DNA from: Sweltsa coloradensis | Lineage: Eukaryota > Arthropoda > Insecta > Plecoptera > Chloroperlidae | Direction of reading: 5' to 3' | Length of the DNA: 64,000 bases | NCBI GenBank assembly: GCA_024449915.1 | Contig: JAMZAV010004488.1 | Location: 1-64,000 of the forward strand | Shown: piece by piece, positions 45,421 through 54,605 of the stretch | Layout: the number at the start of each line of letters is the position of its first letter | How positions within the stretch are numbered: position 1 is the first letter of the stretch | The notes under the pieces: generated by a model | The model's input: only the letters and a program-made list of their open reading frames with translations | What the model was told of the DNA's origin: nothing | Databases searched by the model: none | Program-made: the position numbers and the translations under genes

Positions 45421-45866
45421 GTGACTGCATCTACATTCAAAGCTGCTTGTAGCACAAAGTCTCCAACGTTATCCTCAAGCCTAGTCAAGTTTATTTCCTA
45501 CCCGGAAGCGGTGAAGTTTAAAAAGGAACCAACAGAATGGGGGTGTGAACACAAGAAAGCACATCGGTCTAAATATGAAGCTTCCATCAAAGTCCGCCAC
45601 CATAACCATGTTATTACGGACGTTGGACTGGTTGTTAACCCAGGCTACCCATTCCTTGGTGCCTCACATGACACTGACAAAATAGTTTTTTGTAATTGCT
45701 GCAATACAGGGTAATAAAAAAATCAAGTGTCCGTTTTGTCTCAAAGATAAATCTGTGGACCAGCTGCTCAAAAACAACTGCCTTGCTTTTCAAGAAAGTG
45801 GTGTCCCCTACATCTTTGAAAAACAAAGCCATGGGTATTATCATTGCATATGCAGATTCAGTTAGT
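45421..45866 (+). pseudogene. YqaJ-type nuclease domain, as in ISL2EU transposons
   Basis: The frame begins MTASTFKAACSTKS and carries DVGLVVNPGYPFLGASHDTD, then CNCC. After a one-base shift near 45713 it continues with KKIKCPFCLKDKS. YqaJ exonuclease-like proteins have the order D-x-G-L-x-V...P-x-L-G-A-S-x-D...C-x-C-C...E-I-K-C-P. The D and the K of the E-x-K motif are seen, but the Glu at the E-x-K position is replaced by Lys. ISL2EU-type DNA transposons encode a protein of this kind beside their transposase. The copy ends at an inserted LINE tail, so it is inactive. Confidence 0.62.
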
Positions 45867-46205
45867 TAGTTAGTTATTGGGGTTTTAGGGCACAAACAAG
45901 TAAAGTTATCAGTGGCCATATCAAATTTTCTGATTGCTAAATATATATGAATTTCAAATTGAATTTAAAAGGTTTACTTTACGTAAGAAATTAATAACAT
46001 TATTGCTTGTCGTGGAGTTGTCTGACAAAATTTCTTTGAGGGAAGGTTTTAATTTTAAATCTTTTCTATCACTACTATATTTTGTACAGGTTTCTAAAAC
46101 GTTTTATAGTTAAAACTTCGCCACACTCATCACAAATGGGAGGATCTTCACCTCTTACGAAACGACACGAATGTATTTGGAATCATCCCTTAAATATCGG
46201 TTAGT
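45863..46205 (-). mobile_element. LINE ORF2 C terminus and tail, minus strand
   Basis: On minus it reads GEDPPICDECGEVLTIK, the Cys-rich end of many LINE ORF2 proteins, then TCTKYSSDRKDLKLKPS and a stop, a short 3' UTR and a (TAAC)n tail (TTAG repeats at 45863-45876 on plus). It is a longer relative of the fragment at 26657-26907. Confidence 0.72.
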
Positions 46206-46239
46206 TATGAAATCTATTGGACGGTATTTTGCAATGAGT

Positions 46240-46500
46240 ACAACTTTGAATTCCACATTTCAAAAACCGGTAGATGTGATATCTGCGAAAAATTCCGGGT
46301 CAAAAAGTCGGAGAACGTGTTAACCCCGGAAATCACTCATCGGTATAATGCCCATGTTGAAGGAGAAAATGAAGACAAAGCTATACTATGCTTTGATATG
46401 GAAAACGTTACCACTCTCCCTTAGAGCTGAGATAAGTTGCTTCTAATGCAAGCTCAACTTGTACAATTTAACAGCTCATCTATCAACGATTAAACAAGTT
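46240..46500 (+). pseudogene. Middle part of the CFDMEN-type repeated family
   Basis: One frame encodes GRCDICEKFRVKKSENVLT, then EDKAILCFDMENVTTLP before a stop. It has the C-D-x-C-E and CFDMEN motifs of the family whose N-terminal part lies at 27750-28222. A frameshift or stop follows at once. Function unknown. Confidence 0.5.
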
Positions 46501-46632
46501 TACTGTGCCATTTGAACGGAGGCATAAATAGGACGATCTGGCAAAGACATTGGTAGATTTTGAATTATAATTGAAGACATTGGATGATTTTTTATTAATT
46601 GGCGTGCTTGTATTATAATAACATATATTATT

Positions 46633-46685
46633 AGTTAGTTAGTTATTGGAGTTTTAGGGCACAAAACAGTTAAGTTATCATTATG
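46633..46685 (-). mobile_element. Short LINE tail copy
   Basis: Matches the first 50 bases (tail and 3' UTR) of the two minus-strand LINE ends at 26657 and 45863, and then stops. Confidence 0.65.
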
Positions 46686-47108
46686 TAAGGAAAGAAGCAA
46701 GAAATGAATAAATAAATGAATAAGTGTTCCATTAAATGCCCATATAGTGGTTCAGTTCATTGAAGACACTGCAAAACCATTGTCAATAGTGCCAACCATA
46801 TGGCTCTCTTAACGAAAACCAATTTTGTTATTGGCCAGACAGAAAAAGTGATGGACAGCGGTTCAAGGCTGTTTGTTTGCAATTATTAACGGACAAGGAG
46901 GAGTGGAACCTTTGCCGCATTCAACTTCGGTACCAAGCTGGTAAGCATTATCATTACTAAATGGTTGCATTGTAGGCAAACATTACACTCTAGGCCTGGA
47001 ACTAAATTTATCCATCATCCATGGCTCTGTTATAGATACATATGAAAATGCCGCAGTCAAGCGGACGATTCTTTAAGACGATGATGCTGCCAATGTGTTC
47101 ACTACAGA

Positions 47109-47570
47109 ATGCGAGGACAGTTCAGCATAAAATTTGAGACACCGCCTCCGAAGAATGTATACAAGGTTCTCAAAGGACTCGTAGATGCCAATTCTGAATC
47201 GGATGAGGCCGAACGTAACACCATAGATAAATGTGCTGAAGATATCAACAAGTCCTCACCTCCCAGTCCTCTATTCACTCTCGAAGATCAACTGACAACC
47301 ACCCCAAACATACCATGTTCAACTCCCCAAGCTCTGAAGCCACCTTCAAATGTTCACCGCATGAAATCTTCTACCACCATTTCACTACCCCGAGAAAATT
47401 TGCTTGAGTGTTTTTTTTTTGTCTGTTTGTTCGCTCTCTACCGGGCAAGCGGCTACTCCGATCTTGATGAAATTTTAAGGGGACCTTCGAAATCTTTAAA
47501 CTTAGACATACCACGTCCCCCGGTCGATATGACCTCGCCGCCCCGCACTATTCAATTGCTCAAAAATTAA
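47109..47570 (+). CDS. ORF of unknown function merging into an inverted family-B piece
   Basis: A 153-codon frame. The first two thirds encode an acidic Ser/Pro/Thr-rich stretch (PSPLFTLEDQLTTTPNIPC); the last third is cut from the reverse of the family-B core (CGATATGACCTCGCCGCCCC at 47526-47545). I see no domain and doubt a single real protein. Confidence 0.25.
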   Translation: MRGQFSIKFETPPPKNVYKVLKGLVDANSESDEAERNTIDKCAEDINKSSPPSPLFTLEDQLTTTPNIPCSTPQALKPPSNVHRMKSSTTISLPRENLLECFFFVCLFALYRASGYSDLDEILRGPSKSLNLDIPRPPVDMTSPPRTIQLLKN

Positions 47571-48358
47571 TTTAAATATTGTGATGTGGAAATTCGGTAG
47601 TTATTCCATTCAATTGCATTCGCTAACTATATGTTTCAACAATGTTAAAGAACAAACTTAGGGCCTACACAACATGTTAAAATGACAACAAAACCTCAAT
47701 ATCGGGATGGAAAAAGAACTAATAAATCTACATAGCTCATCCATCAACGCGACTGAAAAAAGCGTTCGCAAAGCGTCCTAGTATATAAATAATTCGTAAT
47801 ATGTTCCATCCCTTGAAATTACCACTCCCACCATCCCCAAACCATTAAGAAATCCACTGTCATCCATGGCCAGTTTAATTCAGGCTGTTATTACCTCCAA
47901 TTTCTGAATGTTCCTATCACCAGACCCTGACATTTTTTTATTATCTTCGGGCCAGCATTATAACCGACCGTTAAATATTTAGACTGGGACTAAACAGTTT
48001 ATTTCCAGTATTCCGGTCTTCTCGTTGGCAGTTGCCATGGATATAACTAGTTAGTCCAAGGTTAAATACTAAGCAGTTGGTCATGATACTGGCCCTTATG
48101 TACCTACATATTTGAAATAGTATAGTATAACTATTTCAATTATTTCATTTTAATTTTTTGGGTCAATTTATGTTCATGTAGTGTTTTTATCTCTGGTTTA
48201 TAGATTTAAATCCCAAGTTCAATCTACCTCAACTATTATTTGTGTTAGAATTTGTGAAGATGTTCAAACAACAGGCCTACAGTATTATGAATAAATGAAA
48301 TGTTGAAATAATTAATAACATTATTATTAATTCAATGATTGCAACTGTCGTAAAAGTT
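47571..48358. other. AT-rich non-coding DNA
   Basis: No recognised feature apart from AT-rich tracts. Confidence 0.45.
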
Positions 48359-48432
48359 TGTCCCGACTGGGATTCGAACCCAGAACCTCCGGTTCTACAT
48401 ACCATAGCTCTAGCCAATTGAGCTACCGGGAC
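48359..48432 (-). tRNA. tRNA-Tyr(GTA)-like gene, 74 nt
   Basis: The complement folds as a standard cloverleaf: acceptor GTCCCGG with TCGGGAC (one G-T pair), D stem GCTC/GAGC with a 9-base loop, a T arm CTGGG-TTCGAAT-CCCAG, and discriminator A. The anticodon loop reads ATGTAGA, giving anticodon GTA (Tyr). The anticodon stem has one mismatch and one G-T pair. There is a TTTT run 2 bases after the end, as expected for a pol III terminator. No CCA is encoded, as usual in eukaryotes. The weak anticodon stem and missing intron (most eukaryotic tRNA-Tyr genes have one) leave a tRNA pseudogene or SINE head possible. Confidence 0.7.
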
Positions 48433-49094
48433 ACACAAGACAAACCTTTCCTGAATTGCTATTTGTTGTGATTGTTGACTTTTATGATAGAAATCAAACA
48501 GAAGACTGCAATGTCGCTGGCAAATCTGAAAGACCACATGGTTTTAGCCAATCACTTCTCATTCCCATGAGTTATTAAGATATGAAATAGCATTTTGTCC
48601 AACACAAACGTAACTAAAATTATTGTTAATAATTTGTTTCAGATTTGTACATGGAATGGTTAACCAAGCAAAAATATAATTAAGAGGGACATCGGTATTA
48701 TGCCTCCAAGCTGAATGCGTATCTTTCATCTAAAATGAATGATAGCTGCCTGATTGTTCAAAAAGAAAAGGGCATTGCAGTCAAGAGAAGCCTGGCAACG
48801 AAAAAGCCTTTTAAAGCCAGTAAACCGCGGAAAGACTTTAAAAAACCCGCTTCTCTCATGACTGCAGTTGCTTCACCACCCGCACCATCAGTCGAATCAT
48901 CATCCCCAATCATCCCATCACCATCAAATCCATTACCTCTCATAGGGCTTCATACATCACCACCACCACGACCTACCTTAACACCTCCCACCTCAACATA
49001 CCCCACATAGCGCTTGATTTCGTAAAACTCTTTGTCGCCACACTTACACGTGAATTGCGTCAGCTTGACGTGGTAGGTCTGGTCGGCTAAGGCA
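48433..49094. other. Mostly non-coding; one low-complexity ORF
   Basis: The frame at 48735-49010 is basic then Pro/Ser-rich (VASPPAPSVESSSPIIP). It has no domain and no splice support. A remote possibility is a repeat-derived tail exon. Confidence 0.3.
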
Positions 49095-49421
49095 TGCTGA
49101 TATCGCGCTATGAATGCTTAATTACAAGTGCGTGTAGTGTTCTATCTGGGGTCCCACAGGGCTCAGTCCTTGCCCCTTGAGCCCTTTATGATGGATCTGC
49201 CTCAGTATGTAGGTTCAAAAATGAGGCAGTTTGCTGACGACTGTACATTATATAGGGTGATAAAGTCGCAAAATGATGTGCACCTGCTTCAGAATGATTT
49301 GAATGACATTGAAATGTGGTGTAAAGTCAATTATATGTTGATTAACCAAACTAAATCACATCACATGTCCATTACTAATGCCAAGAAGCCAAGAAACCTA
49401 GTGTCTTTGTTACAGGCCTAG
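49095..49421 (+). pseudogene. LINE reverse-transcriptase palm fragment
   Basis: First frame SGVPQGSVLAP, then after a shift near 49165 the second frame MRQFADDCTLYRVIKSQNDV (the catalytic F-A-D-D) and WCKVNYMLINQTKSHHMSI. These are the B, C and D motifs of an L2/CR1/Jockey-group RT. The rest of the element is missing. Confidence 0.75.
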
Positions 49422-50239
49422 ACCTACAATTATTTGTCTGCAACTGTGTGGGTTTTTATTTGTTCTTCCTCTATTATTACTTGTGTCCTAATATTTTTTA
49501 TCTCTGATAGGCCTTGTCTTCATATCTAATTTAATTGCCAACTGCAATGACTGGCCTAATCCTATTTAGAATTTTTATAAGAATTCTCAAGGATCATATC
49601 TACATCTGGCATGGTAGTTTCTGCCTACTTTATGTTAAGTTTATTGTTACTTCTCGAGTTTGTTTTTGTTACTTGATCATCCTAGTCTTCATAATATAAC
49701 ATTTCTTAAATTCTTAAATTGAATTTAAGACCTAAGCCTAAATATAAACCCAAATTTTATTAAAATCTCATAAATACCATATGGCTGACTTAACTTATTT
49801 TGTAACCAAGACCTGAAATGTTGTTTTTTCATTGTAAATGTGTGAATTACGCTAACGGCAAAATAAATAAGTGATTTTTCAGGATTTCTCAGGATTTTTT
49901 AGGTACCTCTCAAGGATTTTAAAATTTACTTGGTGGCAACCCTAATCTATAATAATCAGCTATGCTTACCTGACTCAATTGTCCACAGTGACTATCAGTC
50001 GCCCAGGAACAACGCAAATATGTACCAATCCAGCATTACACAACTTACCTTTAAAGTGTTTATTTTTAAATTTCCATTTCACAAAAGTATTAAGACCACA
50101 TAATTTTTTTTTCCTTTTGGGTGGCCAAACCGCTTTAACTTATATATAAATTATAATAATATAAATAAACTAAGTTGTGCATGTCCCAAACCTGTCTGCG
50201 AATTTAGTTTCTGTTAGCAGTGTGACATCTGATGGGTTG
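49422..50239. other. AT-rich non-coding DNA
   Basis: A possible single hAT-like terminus GGTGGCAACCCTA lies at 49929-49941, but no partner end was found. No gene seen. Confidence 0.4.
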
Positions 50240-50762
50240 ATTTGGTTATTTGGATCTGATGGTGCTCATATGTAACGTGAAACTGATTTTCTGGTGAAAG
50301 GAGATGTATTGGCCACTGCGACACAAAGGCAAGGGTTGTATCACCTAGATGTAGAGTCATATGTCACATATGACTCTAAGGAGTAGGGTCAGTCGGTGAT
50401 TCAGAGTCCTGAGGTAGAACAGGAACAACATATGCCTATAATTAATCATCAGGCTCATTTCACAATGAACACACAGGAACTATGGCATAGGGACTGGGAC
50501 ATCTAAACAAAGTTAGCATGGATCTACTGAAAGAAGGTATGGCTGAAGGTGTTAATTTTACTGGAAGTAAGGACACTAAACCTTGTGAGGCATATGTGAT
50601 GGGCAAACATCAGAGTTCCCAATAAGGACAAGGGTAAAAGAGTGACTAAAATTCTAGAATTAGTTCACTCTGATTTATGTGGGCCAAGTGTGCCGTCACT
50701 GTCTGGTGCAAAGTACTTTATGACTCTAATTGACGACTACAGTAGAAAGACGTTTGTTTAGG
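50240..50762 (+). pseudogene. Ty1/copia pol fragment (pre-integrase and integrase start)
   Basis: Pieces read ELWHRDWDI in the position of the zinc-binding LWH-R-x-G-H motif, CEAYVMGKHQ in place of the C-x2-C pair, and then KILELVHSDLCGPSVPSL and YFMTLIDDYSRKT. The last two contain the first two conserved aspartates region of a copia integrase (HSDxCGP, IDDYSRK). Frameshifts and a stop end it at 50760. Confidence 0.75.
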
Positions 50763-50764
50763 AT

Positions 50765-51331
50765 TAGAATTTGAATCTATTTTCACTCCCTCCCTATCCT
50801 TATGCCGCACTGCAAATAAACTGTACAAACCAGTCCTACAACTACGTCATTCATAAATCATGTGACATTGTTCAAGTTTGCATCATTCGCCCAAGGCAGG
50901 CGTCCCATTCACTGCCTAGCTAAAGTGGAGTGTAGATCATCGTGGGTTTACTAGTAATAATATATTATAATAGTGGAATAATCAAGACGTCAGACCCTAC
51001 TTTGCCGAGCTGTATACTGTGCCGTGCCCAACAAGTGACTGTAAGGTGAGTGCGGCTTCCTTCCTGAACAACAACCTTCATTCCTAAACCCTACTACTAA
51101 CGCCAACCTCCGGTGACAATTTATTTTACTCTTTTTACATTCATATTATGTCTCCCTGCGTATAGTTCTGGTCCTCCATAGGCCCGATCAGGTTCGTTAG
51201 TCTAGCGTTTTGATTTAGGTTTGTTAATTTTTGTCTTGATTCTATTCCACTCTTTTTTTATATGCAATCTTGCACCAGGGCTATCGCTTTAATTTTGTAT
51301 TTTGTGTCCTACTTAAGTTGTCCTTTTAACT
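50765..51331 (+). mobile_element. Probable BEL/Pao 5' LTR or leader
   Basis: Non-coding DNA between the copia remnant and the BEL gag start. It lies where an LTR and leader would be, but I could not find a second LTR, so no ends are assigned. Confidence 0.35.
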
Positions 51332-52655
51332 ATGGCCGAGAAAGCACTCAAAACTTAACTAGAAAATAAATTAGCCAGTCTCGATGTACGTAAACAACGA
51401 GAATTCCGTAAGCTTCAAACGCTCTTTGGCCTAATTAAGGAAATACCAGGAAACGCAGCCAAAGTAACAAACTTCAAAGTGAGATTTGAACACATCGATA
51501 ACATTTCCGAAGAATTCACCAAAATCCACGCAGAAATCGTTGAAACTCAATTACTTCTTAATTCTGAGGCTATTGTTGACTGGAAAGTCTTAGAATCATT
51601 TGACGATATTTATTATGAGGTAAAGGCATTTGCAGAGTCACTTAAGACTACGGAAACTGCAACATCAGCTAGGGATGCCAGGCACACCCATCGTTTACCT
51701 AAAATAAATATTCCTATGTTTGATGGCAGTTATCAACATTGGGTGTCAGTTTACGATACTTATCGCTGCTTAATCCATGACAATGAGTCACTTACGAACA
51801 TAGAGCGATTCCAATACATTATCACGTTAGTAAGCGGACCGGCTACAAGCATTGTATTGAGTCTGCCTATTACAGATGCTAATTACGTAATTGTTTGGCA
51901 AGCTCTTATAGAGAAATACCACAACAAACGAGTCCTTGCCACTAAATATCTCGACAAAATGTTTGAGTATAAAGCACTCACTTCTGAGTCTTAATCGGGA
52001 CTAAACTCATTTCTAGAAACTTTTCAAGAGTGCGTCGTAGCCCTTCGTCACCTAAACATTCCGGACTTAGGAGATTTTGTATTATTATACATAGCATTAC
52101 TCAGCTTGGACCGACCAACTCGGAAGCTGTTTTAGATGCAATTGCAGTTGACGGACATACCAAGTTATGACAGTTTGATTGGATTGGTAATTGCTTAACG
52201 TCTCATATTTATGCAACCTGGGTAATCGAGACGAAGGGAGGGACGTAAGGGATGACGCGGGGGGACAGGCCTGTGCTGGTCAGAACCAGCCACAAGCGTA
52301 TGGGGAGAACAGGGGTTCCCCCACGTCGTGGTCGTCTCCGTCTGTGTCATCATCCGTCCGTATTGTCATTGTCGTCGCCGTCGGGGAGGTAGTCAAAGGG
52401 AAGGGGAAAGTTCCCCGACGACGACCCAGAGCTCGCCATTAGTTTCAGGGAGAAAAACTCCGGTAATCACGGGCCAAACCACGGGAAGGTTGCGAGTTGG
52501 AATTTGATGACCCTATGACAGTTTGATAATGTTTATTCAAGGTCATGTTAAAGTCCTTGAACTATGTAACATTGACAAGACTTCCAATAAGTCTACCTCT
52601 GTGAAGCCTACGCAATCTAGCCGGCCATCACATTCATTTGATAATAAAGTTGTTC
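51332..52655 (+). pseudogene. BEL/Pao gag with DUF1759 domain, split by a family-A insertion
   Basis: The ATG at 51332 leads into a frame with an early stop (51356) and is then open from about 51359 to the stop at 51992. Residues such as LPKINIPMFDGSYQHWVSVY, ERFQYIITLVSGPATSIV and LSLPITDANYVIVWQALI follow the DUF1759 order (LPK-x-x-x-P-x-F-D-G...W...F...L...G-x-A...LPIT..NY). Gag continues beyond the stop in shifted frames, is interrupted by the repeat at 52180-52513, and resumes with FIQGHVKVLELCNID up to about 52655. DUF1759 gag builds the particle of Pao elements. Several breaks make it dead. Confidence 0.76.
52166..52527 (+). mobile_element. Family A repeat with 14-bp TSD, inside BEL gag
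   Basis: The complete family-A copy 52180-52513 is bounded by the exact 14-base repeat TATGACAGTTTGAT at 52166-52179 and 52514-52527. The variable TSD length (13 here and 14 elsewhere) and the head-to-tail truncations indicate retroposition by a LINE machinery, that is, a SINE. It fixes the family as younger than this BEL copy. Confidence 0.92.
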
Positions 52656-52697
52656 CCTAATCACGGGCCAAACCAAGAGAAGGTTGCCAGTTGGACT
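52656..52697 (+). mobile_element. Family A tail fragment
   Basis: CCTAATCACGGGCCAAACCA and the next 20 bases match the last 40 bases of family A. The BEL gag similarity stops here. Confidence 0.7.
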
Positions 52698-53019
52698 ATG
52701 TTGGCTCTTTCAGTTCAATTGGCAAGGCATTGTAAATTCTGGGTTACAGAAATTCCGCATGACGTTGTCCTAGTTGCGACATCTTCCGTGGTACCTATTG
52801 GAAGATTGCCACGGGTGTTTTGTCTTGTTACTGAGGTAAATTCGGTGTTGATCGGTATATTACTGGTAGATTGGACTTGAAATATCTTATTCAAGATTAT
52901 TTTGACATATAGTTGCCGTATATCCAATACACGGGCTTTTGTAAATGTTAGGGTGGAGTACAATTGTCTTTACATAGTAGTATTTTAAGTATTAATTTCT
53001 AGGCATTTTCAAAACATCA

Positions 53020-53600
53020 ACTCCTCACGCTGTACAGACGGAACAGACGAAGCACAACATTAAGATGCCGAGCAGCACTTCTCTGACAAGCAGGGCAGAA
53101 TAAAGAGGGAACAGAACCTTCCAGTCTGGACAGAACAGACAACCGCTTGAAGTGAACAAACATTAAACCGAATGATGAATGAGAACGAGGACACAGCAAA
53201 GACTTAAACAAGCAACACATACAGCAGCAACAGAAGCTAACTCTGTGTACTGTGGAGGCCCAATGAGACGAGAGCGAGGAGCGCGGACAACACACGTCCG
53301 ACTAGGACAAGAACAACAGACCGACTGCGAGGCGAGGTTCTCCGCCCGCTGGGCTGTGTGCGTGCAGGTAGTAGTCAAAAGGTGCGGGGCGGCGAGGTCA
53401 TATCGAAGCTGCGACAGTGGCGCATGCGCTTTTAGGTGTGTGATTAATTGGTTTCAAGTAATATATTAAGATATGTAGTGAGGCTCATCGTGACGACACT
53501 ATATTGTCGCAAATATCACATTTTCATGCATTTTACTTTTATTATGGACCAACTGTAACATTGTGCACTTCACTTCAAAATCAATACTTGTAAATAATAC
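53020..53600 (+). repeat. Family B repeat
   Basis: A full-length copy: CAGTCTGGACAGAACAGACA (53123), ACAACAGACCGACTGCGAGG (53312), GGTGCGGGGCGGCGAGGTCA (53381), then AAGATATGTAGTGAGGCTCA (53468). The order defines family B here. Confidence 0.85.
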
Positions 53601-53800
53601 AGTGTCCTAGCAAAAGTAGTTATATCCGTTTCTCCCATTCAACTCTTCCAATTAAATTAAAATTCACCGTAAATAATGTACCTCTCAACAGTTCCAAATC
53701 TATCAAACTTTCAGGCATTATCTTGGGATGACAGAAATAGTTGCCATATGTATCCTTGTATCGGAAGACCATACAAGTGTTGGTTGGTTTTAAAATAAAT

Positions 53801-54034
53801 TTAAAGAGCTGAATCCATCGTTGTTAGAGATATTGGGCGATAATATGATGGTCGTTTTTTGCTTTTGCCGGATTTAAGGATAGGGATTGTGATTGCTTCT
53901 CTCCACGATTCAGGGAATGTTTCCTCTGCCCAGATGCTATTAAACATATTGAGGATATATTTGAGGGCCGAGCTAGATACGCTGGCGTAAAAGACCGTTG
54001 AGCTCTGTGCAAAGAGTATCAAATAGCCGTCCAA
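53801..54034 (-). pseudogene. Jockey-type LINE RT fragment, minus strand
   Basis: The frame reads SALKYILNMFNSIWAEETFP, ESWREAITIPILKSGK and YYRPISLTTMDS, the finger segments that precede RT motif A in Jockey-type elements. Only about 78 codons remain. Confidence 0.75.
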
Positions 54035-54044
54035 AAAGTGCAGC

Positions 54045-54603
54045 AGGACAGGCAGAAAGGTAGCGTTTTTGGCTTACCAGTGCTATGTTTCGACATGGAA
54101 AACCATTACCTGTCCACGAACAGATGTGAGTAGTTTTTTATCGTAACAAGCTTAACGTGTGTAATATGTCAGTTGGTTAACGTGTTTGGCTATGTTGGCC
54201 GATCAGGAAACGATAATGCTAGCGCAGTACGAAAAGTTCGAGAAGAAGTTCTTACAGATCATCCCGAAATTAATGAACTCATCCTTTCCTTTAATCCCAG
54301 AAGTGGAATTCATTTCATTTTAGATTTTTGCAAGCATGCAATGGCTTTTTTGATGTGGGCACACAGAAGGAGTGAAGATCCAGCTCCAACATCCGTTGAG
54401 TGTTATTGGAAGAAATCGACACTATCAAAAGTGGGCACCGCAATAAAATTCGCTAAAGCGAGAGTCATTTATCCACTGCGGCTAAAGAATATCGCAATGA
54501 ACACAGATTTGAATAATTCATTGTTTACCAAAGTTGCTGCTCGCGAGACAAAGCAACGCATACCACCCCCGCGCGCCTTTCCGGTTTGGAGGAATGTAGA
54601 CTA
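54045..54603 (+). pseudogene. C-terminal half of the CFDMEN-type repeated family
   Basis: It begins LPVLCFDMEN, breaks at a stop near 54135, and continues in one frame through GRSGNDNASAVRKVREEVL, SVECYWKKSTLSKVG, and PRAFPVWRNVD. It shares the CFDMEN motif with the fragment at 46240-46500. Together with 27750-28222 the three cover most of the family. Function unknown; the element-like distribution suggests a transposon protein. Confidence 0.45.
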
Positions 54604-54605
54604 GG

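Noticed and set aside
49929..49941. GGTGGCAACCCTA as a hAT end
   Set aside because: No matching end or 8-bp duplication within several hundred bases.
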